DNA of 5,562 nucleotides. It comes from a candidate division TA06 bacterium DG_78 (lineage in GTDB: Bacteria > Hydrothermota > Tepidihabitantia > SM23-42). The position numbers and the translations under genes are program-made. Of the stretch, positions 1 to 5,286 are shown piece by piece (within the stretch, counting starts at the first letter, position 1; every line of letters begins with the position of its first letter). The notes under the pieces are model-generated. The model worked only from the letters and a program-made list of their open reading frames with translations, was not told where the DNA came from and ran no database searches. The stretch spans positions 1 through 5,562 of the forward strand of contig LJNI01000149.1 in NCBI GenBank assembly GCA_001303225.1. Reading direction: 5' to 3'.

Positions 1-666
1 TGGTTTCCTTTCTATTTTTTGTACATCTTCCTTTTTCTGAGCCTCAACTTTTTCCTTTGCTTTCTTTTCTTTTTTTATCTTCTGTTTTTTTACCTTTTCC
101 TGTTCGGCTGCACCCTCGATTTTCATTGGTCTGTGGAAAATTTTTTCCTTAACCATCATAAAGATGAGTATGAGTATACTAAAACCGAGAATGAGATAGG
201 TACCCACAGCACCGAAGTAGTCGAGCAAAAATGTATTTATTATTGAACCGAGCATACCACCGCTTGTGATTTTTATCACGTCAATATGTACGAAGAGCGA
301 AAGGAGCGTATCGATAATGACTCCGCTCGGAATGAGATACAGTAATGTTATTGTGGGTTTTTTTTCTTCTTGGAAAAGGGATATATAGCCGAGATACCCT
401 AAAATAATTGGGACGATAAGAAAATAGAATCCGATGAGCCAGAATAATCCCAGAGACGAGTAATGTCCAAAGAGACCACCAAGGTTATTATATCGTTCAT
501 CAGGGAAAATGAGAAAAGAAATTTGAGAAATGAGAAACAGTATACAGAGGAGGAAAAACATGATGCCGGCTAATTTCTTTTTCTTTATTTGCTCGAGTCC
601 TCGGGCAATAAACACAATGACTCCGACTGCAATGATGAGTAGTAGTATTGATAGTATGGTATTCAA
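1..666 (-). CDS. ftsK: FtsK/SpoIIIE-type DNA translocase, N-terminal membrane domain (partial, runs off the left edge)
   Basis: FtsK is a septum-anchored DNA pump that clears chromosome ends during division. Only the first 222 codons lie here, so the ATPase motor and the gamma DNA-reading domain are outside the window. Translation shows hydrophobic segments at about residues 1-22, 33-55, 73-98, 106-127 and 152-172. Residues 60-69 (NNLGGLFGHY) and the GGMLG at 136-140 leading into DYFGAVG at 149-155 match the FtsK 4TM family. After the last helix comes a Lys/Glu/Gln-rich stretch (about 173-222), the usual variable linker; it explains the pyrimidine-rich look of 1-110. The start is uncertain. 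TTG at 666-664 follows an in-frame TAG and gives five helices. GTG at 615-613 has GGAG five bases upstream and would give the canonical four-helix form. I kept TTG because the codons between encode a clear hydrophobic segment. Identity is firm; the start is not. Confidence 0.87.
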   Translation of the reverse strand, partial: MNTILSILLLIIAVGVIVFIARGLEQIKKKKLAGIMFFLLCILFLISQISFLIFPDERYNNLGGLFGHYSSLGLFWLIGFYFLIVPIILGYLGYISLFQEEKKPTITLLYLIPSGVIIDTLLSLFVHIDVIKITSGGMLGSIINTFLLDYFGAVGTYLILGFSILILIFMMVKEKIFHRPMKIEGAAEQEKVKKQKIKKEKKAKEKVEAQKKEDVQKIERKP

Positions 667-682
667 TTCCGTTCTCTGCTAA

Positions 683-710
683 ATTTTACACATAAAAATA
701 GATTTGTCAA
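683..710 (-). promoter_or_regulatory. Predicted sigma70-like promoter for ftsK
   Basis: On the minus strand TTGACA (710-705) is followed after 16 bases by TAAAAT (688-683). This is a perfect -35 and a 5-of-6 -10 match. Transcription would start near 676, only about ten bases before the TTG start at 666 and about 60 before the alternative GTG at 615. The position just upstream of a gene on the same strand supports it. No transcription data are available. Confidence 0.6.
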
Positions 711-769
711 TGTAATTTTATAATTCTCTGATGTATGTATCGACTATTTTACAATTCTGCGTTACTTGA

Positions 770-793
770 ATATTGACACAATATGAAATATTG
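770..793. repeat. Operator-like triple half-site over the -35 region
   Basis: Three six-base half-sites follow each other with three-base spacers: ATATTG (770-775), CAATAT (779-784) and ATATTG (788-793). The middle one is the exact reverse complement of its neighbours, so each adjacent pair forms a perfect dyad and the repeat step is nine bases. The array overlaps the TTGACA box at 773-778 and most of the promoter spacer, where a bound repressor would block RNA polymerase. No binding protein is encoded in the window. The sequence is AT-rich, so chance is possible, but exact matches at a constant step argue for function. Confidence 0.4.
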
Positions 794-800
794 ATACTAT
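773..800 (+). promoter_or_regulatory. Predicted sigma70-like promoter for the exported-protein gene pair
   Basis: TTGACA at 773-778 is a perfect -35 box. After 16 bases comes TACTAT (795-800), and an alternative TATTAT lies at 798-803 with 19-base spacing. The -10 region sits in two tandem copies of ATACTAT (794-800 and 802-808), so the exact -10 is ambiguous. Transcription from about 807 would leave a leader of roughly 125 bases before the ATG at 932. An inverted-repeat array overlaps the -35 box and spacer (see 770-793), suggesting regulation. Confidence 0.6.
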
Positions 801-931
801 TATACTATAGAGAGCTCTGAAAAAGTATTCTTCGCTCTCCCGATTACGGTGATAACAGAATGACGGCAGTGATACTTCATCTATTATTATCATCATTATT
901 ATCGTAATTGGTGCAAATCAAGGAGGCGTCT

Positions 932-1447
932 ATGTTTTTACTCTGTTTTTTAACGGTTACCACAGTAGTATGGCAGGAGGATTTTACCCAAGAGACACCG
1001 ACGATGAATCAATTATATGATTACACAATAGATATCGATTATAGAGACGGTGTAGTTTCTCTCACAGGAGAACCTCAGTTTAATGATTTTACCGCAGCAT
1101 GGTTCTACGTTGATGAAGATATCGCATTTCGTGATACAGATGTGTTAGAACTCGTTGTGAAGATTAAGAGCAATAATGTACGACTACGGTACTTCTATCG
1201 TCGTGAGGATCGTGCTGTATATTTTTGTGGTGAGAGGATTATACAAGCTGATGATCAGTGGCAGAAAGTGGAAATTCCGTTTTCAGAGGCACAACCCTTC
1301 TATGGAAGTGATTATCCGCTGGCACTGACTCCTGGTACAAAACCGTGTCTCTATCTTTTTATATCTAATGAATTACCCGGCACATTCGATGTTGAGATTG
1401 ATTGGATTTCTATTTCTCATGCGTTTCTCAAAAAGGAGGAACGATGA
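932..1447 (+). CDS. Small exported beta-sandwich protein (CBM11/CIA30-like), function unknown
   Basis: The gene encodes 171 residues. The ATG at 932 is chosen because AGGAGG (921-926) sits five bases before it; the frame could open at TTG 908, but that has no ribosome site. Residues 1-15 (MFLLCFLTVTTVVWQ) form a short hydrophobic segment that looks like a signal peptide, although it lacks the usual positive charge. The remainder is rich in alternating beta-strand pattern. Residues 69-90 (around DVLELVVKIKS), 110-118 (WQKVEIPFS) and 152-160 (FDVEIDWIS) resemble galactose-binding-like jelly-roll domains such as CBM11 and CIA30, where a late Asp-containing strand closes the fold. I see no catalytic motif. 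The stop codon overlaps the ATG of the propeller gene (ATGA), so the two are likely co-translated and may act together outside the cytoplasm. A carbohydrate-binding role is possible but unproven. Confidence 0.8.
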   Translation: MFLLCFLTVTTVVWQEDFTQETPTMNQLYDYTIDIDYRDGVVSLTGEPQFNDFTAAWFYVDEDIAFRDTDVLELVVKIKSNNVRLRYFYRREDRAVYFCGERIIQADDQWQKVEIPFSEAQPFYGSDYPLALTPGTKPCLYLFISNELPGTFDVEIDWISISHAFLKKEER

Positions 1448-2931
1448 AGAACATTGTGCTCTGTTTCATCATCTGTGTGGTTGTGGCTTATGCTGACACG
1501 CCGTGGAGTCCGAATGTACGGGTGAGTACCGATGAACCGTGGGATACGCTCAATCAAGGAGAGTCTTGCTTTGCTGTGTTTGGAGACACAATAGTATCGA
1601 TATGCAATACAGCAGAACGTGGTAGTGTTCCTGTTGCGCCCTATGCCTACTCTTTTGATGGTGGCCAGACGTTTACACAGATTCCTTTCACTGATTACAG
1701 TACCGGTATTGGTTGGCATACAGACCCGATCATTGGTTTTGATGATTCAGGATATGTCCATATGTTGATTCAATATTCAGCAGTATTTATGAATCACTAC
1801 TTGTCAAAGGATGGTGGTCTGAGCTGGGTCGATACGACACGGATCAACTCGATAAATGGTGCTGATAAACCATGGTGGGTTATCAATGATAATGAAATCT
1901 ATGTTGTCTGGCAGAGAACTGACCCGGCATGGGATATCTGGTTAGCCAAGTCTACTGACTACGGTGCGAGTTTCAGTGACTCTATGATATGGACACGGGC
2001 TGGAATAACTGCCATATGCATGGACGAACAAGAACACCTTCACCTCGCTTTAGTGCAAGGATTCGCGAGCGGGCACCTTTTCTACCGCAAATCGACTGAT
2101 TACGGTGAGACATGGACAGATGAAGAACACCTCTCTAGTACGTTTTATATAGAAGATTATGGAGACCGTGCACCGATAAATTCGATAACCGCACGAGGAG
2201 ATGTTGTGTTTGTTACCTGGGTCGATAATTCTTTCAATGGAAGTTGGGACATCAAGGCGGTTCGCTCGACTGATGGGGGTACATCATGGGGTACGCCATT
2301 TGTTGTGAACGAGAGTACTGATGGTGGTCAATGTAAAGGCTGGGCGCATTTCGATGTTTATGGTGGACTGCATGTTATCTACTACCACACACCAGATTGG
2401 CCAGTCGATTCTGCAACGAGTTTGTTTTCACTCCGCTACCAGTATTCAGCTGATAGTGGTGCAACCTTCTACCCGAGTATCCGGATTTCTGATACCGCAT
2501 CAATAAGCCATGACCGATTTTTAGGCGAGTACCATGTCATCCAGAGCGATAGTCAATACCTCTATGCGATCTGGACAGACGGTCGTAATGGTGATGATAA
2601 TGACCTCTACTTTAGTAAGGCACTCCTCACTGATGTAGCAACCATGGAGTATACGTCACCAACCTATAATGACTCACTCGCCCTGTTTCATGTACCAACA
2701 ATATGGAATGGAAAAGTAGTGTTGGAAATCACGCAACAACCATATCCTGTCGACATCAAAATCTATGATGTACTCGGAAGAGTGGTGAGACACCTCTTTA
2801 CAGGTACGGTGTTGTCTCCGATGCAGATGACGCTCGAGAGTAAGGATTTTCCTGTGGGGATTCTCTTTCTCCACGGTGAGACAGAACATGGTTCTGAAGT
2901 AACAAAAGTCGTGAATTGTAGAGGTAGATAA
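1444..2931 (+). CDS. Exported six-Asp-box beta-propeller (sialidase-like fold) with C-terminal sorting-like domain
   Basis: The protein has 495 residues from ATG 1444, which follows AGGAGG (1434-1439) by four bases and overlaps the previous stop as ATGA. Residues 1-17 are a signal peptide ending in AYA, with predicted cleavage before D18. Six Asp-box (BNR) motifs of the form SxDxGxxF/W occur at 70-77, 121-128, 170-177, 217-224, 275-282 and 335-342, as expected of a six-bladed sialidase-superfamily propeller. The sialidase N-terminal RIP-type arginine motif is not seen, so glycosidase activity should not be assumed. Residues about 400-490 form a separate domain with IKIYDVLGRVVRHL (438-451) and FPVGILFLHGE (469-479), then KVV (488-490). 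This matches the Por/type IX C-terminal sorting or FlgD-Ig-like pattern and implies secretion across or attachment to an outer membrane. A role in surface binding or polymer recognition is inference. Base composition is the richest in GC of the window. Confidence 0.9.
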   Translation: MKNIVLCFIICVVVAYADTPWSPNVRVSTDEPWDTLNQGESCFAVFGDTIVSICNTAERGSVPVAPYAYSFDGGQTFTQIPFTDYSTGIGWHTDPIIGFDDSGYVHMLIQYSAVFMNHYLSKDGGLSWVDTTRINSINGADKPWWVINDNEIYVVWQRTDPAWDIWLAKSTDYGASFSDSMIWTRAGITAICMDEQEHLHLALVQGFASGHLFYRKSTDYGETWTDEEHLSSTFYIEDYGDRAPINSITARGDVVFVTWVDNSFNGSWDIKAVRSTDGGTSWGTPFVVNESTDGGQCKGWAHFDVYGGLHVIYYHTPDWPVDSATSLFSLRYQYSADSGATFYPSIRISDTASISHDRFLGEYHVIQSDSQYLYAIWTDGRNGDDNDLYFSKALLTDVATMEYTSPTYNDSLALFHVPTIWNGKVVLEITQQPYPVDIKIYDVLGRVVRHLFTGTVLSPMQMTLESKDFPVGILFLHGETEHGSEVTKVVNCRGR

Positions 2932-2942
2932 ATTGAAGAGGC

Positions 2943-2970
2943 TTGATTTTTTTTGATACCTATGTATGAT
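2943..2970 (+). promoter_or_regulatory. Possible promoter giving a leaderless DUF362 transcript
   Basis: TTGATT (2943-2948) and TATGAT (2965-2970) are separated by 16 bases, each differing from consensus at one or two positions. Transcription starting six or seven bases after the -10 would begin at or next to the A of ATG 2976. The start has no Shine-Dalgarno sequence in front of it, which fits a leaderless message. The region is AT-rich and only 44 bases long, so the match could be chance and the gene may instead be read through from 1444-2931. Confidence 0.35.
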
Positions 2971-2975
2971 TGACT

Positions 2976-3986
2976 ATGGCAAAGGTCTATTTTCTTGACC
3001 TGAGGAAAAAATATAAAAATAACTTTATGGAGATGTTCGAGAAACTTGTGGATGTTTCTGGAGGCATGAAAATAGTAAAAAAAAATACTTCGAGTGCTGT
3101 AAAAGTACATTTTGGAGAGGATGGGAACTTGAATTTTGTTAGTCCGCTTTATGTGAGAAAAGTAGTGGATTTAATTAAAAAATCTGGCGGTAAACCATTT
3201 TTGACTGATACGACAACTCTCTATTCAGGTCGTCGATTCAAGGCTGATACACACATTGAGCTTGCAAAAGAACATGGTTTTGATTTTTCGCCAGTTGTGA
3301 TTGCCGATGGTTTTTATGGTGACGAATATGAAGAGATTAATGGTGCAAAGATCGCTCGACTCTTCACAAATATCGGAACAATGTTTTGTGTGAGTCATTT
3401 TAAAGGACACCTTGTAGTTGGTTTTGGTGGAGCTTTGAAAAATCTTGCTATGGGATGTTCTTCTAAGGGCGGCAAATTGGAGATGCATTCAAAGTCAAAA
3501 CCATATGTCAATATGGAAAAGTGCACGCTATGCCTAAAATGCTTTGATTATTGCGCCTACAAAGCAATAAGTAAGAAAAAATCATCAGTTGAAATAAATG
3601 AAAAGTTGTGTACTGGATGTGGTGGTTGTATGTCTATTTGTCCTGAGCGTGCAATAAAGTTTAAATGGGATGCTGTCTGTTCAGATGTCCAGAAAGGTAT
3701 TGCAAAGTATGCTGCAAGTTTTACAAAAGACAAAAAGATTTTTTATATCAATTTTTTGATTAACATTTCACCAAACTGTGACTGTTTTCACACAAACGAG
3801 CCCATGATTGCTCCTGATATAGGTATTCTCGCCTCTTTTGATCCTGTAAGCATCGAACAGGCTTCTTATGATATGGTAAAAGAACCACTTGATAAATTGT
3901 ATCCTGAAGTCGATCCTACAGAACAGTTAGTATATGCAGAGAAATATAATGCAGGAGAGAGGAACTATGAAATCGAAGTTGTCTGA
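2976..3986 (+). CDS. DUF362 domain protein with two 4Fe-4S ferredoxin motifs
   Basis: The protein has 336 residues and no signal peptide or membrane helix, so it is probably cytoplasmic. The DUF362 core covers most of the chain, with the family signature around SHFKGHLVVGFGGALKNL (140-157) followed by MGCSSKGGKLEMHS. An inserted bacterial ferredoxin module carries two cysteine sets: C183, C186, C189, C193 and C212, C215, C218, C222. The second is followed by proline as usual; the first is followed by alanine. A C-terminal DUF362 segment holds CDC at 268-270 and DIGILASFDPVSIEQ (281-295). Related proteins are thought to be electron-transfer or redox proteins, but no reaction is established. 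ATG 2976 is chosen over TTG 2970 by start type and homology-like N-terminus (MAKVYFLDL); neither has a clear ribosome site. The 3' end overlaps the GAF-HD-GYP gene by 20 bases. The gene is visibly more AT-rich than its neighbours and contains an A9 run at 3077-3085. Confidence 0.92.
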   Translation: MAKVYFLDLRKKYKNNFMEMFEKLVDVSGGMKIVKKNTSSAVKVHFGEDGNLNFVSPLYVRKVVDLIKKSGGKPFLTDTTTLYSGRRFKADTHIELAKEHGFDFSPVVIADGFYGDEYEEINGAKIARLFTNIGTMFCVSHFKGHLVVGFGGALKNLAMGCSSKGGKLEMHSKSKPYVNMEKCTLCLKCFDYCAYKAISKKKSSVEINEKLCTGCGGCMSICPERAIKFKWDAVCSDVQKGIAKYAASFTKDKKIFYINFLINISPNCDCFHTNEPMIAPDIGILASFDPVSIEQASYDMVKEPLDKLYPEVDPTEQLVYAEKYNAGERNYEIEVV

Positions 3987-5085
3987 TCTCCAGAAGAAAA
4001 TAAAAAGACTCGAGACACTCGTTGATACCTCCCTCGCATTTTCATCGATCCTCGACATCGATGAATTGTTGAATCTCGTACTACAGAAAGCAGAACTGGT
4101 CATGGAAGCTGAGACCTCATCAGTCTTCAGAATTGATGAAAAGAAAAAAGAACTTTACTTCCAGATTGCACGGGGCAAAAAAGGTAAAGAAGCAAAAGAA
4201 ATACGGGTTCCAATGGGTAAGGGTATTGTTGGTTGGGTTGCTGAGCATGGAAAACCACTGCTCGTGCCCGATGTAACCAAAGACCCTCGGTGGTACAAGG
4301 GTGTCGATAAGAAAACTAAATTTGTCACGCGGTCGATTATTGCTGTTCCCCTGGTTTCCAAGGGGAAGGTCATCGGCGTTGCCGAAGTGTTGAACAAAAA
4401 GGGGAATAGATTTTTCAATGATGATGATCTGGAGTTATTCACCGCACTCGGTAATCAGATCGCAGTGGCACTCGAGAATGCGTCACTCTACAAGGAATTA
4501 GATGAACTCTTCCTGTCATCGATACGGGCGATTGTTGAAGCAGTAGATGCGAAGGATCCGTATACACGAGGTCATTCAGCGCGCGTTGTGTCGTATGCCC
4601 TACTCATTGGCGAATCCTTAAATATCGATAAGGAGAGTCTCAAGGAGCTTGAGATATCAGCAATACTCCACGATGTCGGCAAAATAGGCATTCCAGATAA
4701 TATCTTGGGTAAACCAGGTAAACTCACGGAAGAAGAATATGCCTTTATGAAACGCCATCCAGAATTTGGCGCTGCAATTATCGAACCGATTTCAAAACTC
4801 AGGATGTTAATTCCCAATATTTTACACCACCACGAACGACTCGATGGTGGTGGTTATCCTTCAGGACTCAAGGGTTCAGAGATCCCAGTTTCCGCACGCA
4901 TTATCTGTGTTGCTGATTCATTCGATGCCATGACAACTGACAGACCGTATCGAAAACGGAAGAGTATATCAGCTGCCTTTACTGAGTTAAAACAATGTAG
5001 TAATACACAGTTTGACCCAGAGTTTGTTGAGATTTTTATCGAACAGTATAAGAATAAAAAACCATTGGCTGAGACTGAACAGTAG
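3967..5085 (+). CDS. GAF sensor plus HD-GYP domain protein, predicted cyclic-di-GMP phosphodiesterase
   Basis: The protein has 372 residues from ATG 3967; AGGAG (3953-3957) and GAGAGG (3957-3962) lie just upstream, inside the end of the DUF362 gene, so translation is probably coupled. Residues 1-20 look like a short coiled coil (KSKLSDLQKKIKRLETL). A GAF domain spans about 25-172, with the typical GKGIVGWVAEHGKPLLVPDV (84-103) and the strand ending RSIIAVPLVSKGKVIGVAEV (122-141). The HD-GYP domain spans about 180-362. It keeps H203, the metal-binding H235-D236 with K239 (ILHDVGKIGIPD), H264, H288-H289-E290, the DGGGYP loop (293-298) with GYP at 296-298, and D317 in VADSFDAMT. All expected catalytic positions are present, so hydrolysis of cyclic-di-GMP is likely. 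There is no membrane segment, so this is a cytosolic one-component sensor. The GAF ligand cannot be read from the sequence. The neighbouring Fe-S protein could be a functional partner, which is inference only. Confidence 0.94.
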   Translation: MKSKLSDLQKKIKRLETLVDTSLAFSSILDIDELLNLVLQKAELVMEAETSSVFRIDEKKKELYFQIARGKKGKEAKEIRVPMGKGIVGWVAEHGKPLLVPDVTKDPRWYKGVDKKTKFVTRSIIAVPLVSKGKVIGVAEVLNKKGNRFFNDDDLELFTALGNQIAVALENASLYKELDELFLSSIRAIVEAVDAKDPYTRGHSARVVSYALLIGESLNIDKESLKELEISAILHDVGKIGIPDNILGKPGKLTEEEYAFMKRHPEFGAAIIEPISKLRMLIPNILHHHERLDGGGYPSGLKGSEIPVSARIICVADSFDAMTTDRPYRKRKSISAAFTELKQCSNTQFDPEFVEIFIEQYKNKKPLAETEQ

Positions 5086-5120
5086 TCTCGTGCCATTCCA
5101 CATTGGAGACATCTGTTTTT
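5071..5120 (+). terminator. Weak alternative-hairpin region at the end of the HD-GYP gene
   Basis: GAGACT (5071-5076) pairs exactly with AGTCTC (5084-5089) around the stop codon, with a seven-base loop. A second GAGAC (5106-5110) can pair instead with the same GTCTC (5085-5089), and five T (5116-5120) follow it after five bases. The second stem has only five pairs and a 16-base loop, so a classical intrinsic terminator is doubtful. It is the only terminator-like structure I could find between the two converging genes. Confidence 0.2.
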
Positions 5121-5207
5121 CCTGAAGATATGGTGATCGAATTTGCCCCAACTTTTAAACGTTGCTACCGCAGATTTGACGGTTACAGAAATAAAATACG
5201 GACTATT
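5086..5207. other. Convergent intergenic spacer with no supported gene
   Basis: This 122-base stretch lies between the HD-GYP stop and the restored ribD stop. No reading frame here resembles a known protein, and there is no riboflavin synthase start after ribD, so ribD is the last gene of its transcript. The only structures noted are the weak hairpins at its left end and an AT-only inverted repeat at 5192-5210. Confidence 0.6.
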
Positions 5208-5286
5208 TTAGAGTACAGTTCCCCAGATCACCACATCATTCCCCAGTTGTTGCGTACCAACAATACGGACCTTTGGAAATTTTTTT
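5208..5286 (-). other. ribD: Out-of-frame true C-terminus of ribD beyond an A7 run
   Basis: On the coding strand seven A (5286-5280) follow the CAT codon. As written, reading gives an atypical tail and stops at 5236. Skipping one A gives FPKVRIVGTQ then QLGNDVVIWGTVL and a TAA at 5210-5208. The LGNDVVIWG segment is the expected closing strand of RibD reductases (pattern LGxDv then a hydrophobic strand and G). The natural gene therefore most likely spans 5208-5562 with 117 visible residues. The break may be a sequencing or assembly error, a real mutation, or slippage on the A run; the sequence alone cannot decide. Confidence 0.75.

Noticed and set aside
19..246. Plus-strand frame of 75 codons rich in Phe and Leu
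   Set aside because: It is the complement of the lysine-rich linker and last helix of the minus-strand FtsK frame, which has clear family motifs.
811..818. AGAGCTCT palindrome in the leader
   Set aside because: A single eight-base palindrome with no second copy or spacing to other sites; expected by chance.
823..877. AAGTAT/ATACTT pairing as a leader riboswitch or attenuator
   Set aside because: Six pairs closing a 43-base loop with no inner stems, and no match to cyclic-di-GMP, FMN or other riboswitch cores that I can recognise.
2932..2954. T8 tract after the propeller gene as an intrinsic terminator
   Set aside because: The only stem before the T run has three base pairs (AAG/CTT), too weak for termination; the tract is better explained as promoter spacer or AT-rich gap.
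5192..5210. Inverted repeat TAAAAT/ATTTTA as the ribD terminator
   Set aside because: Six A-T pairs only and no solid T tract; it also contains the restored ribD stop codon.
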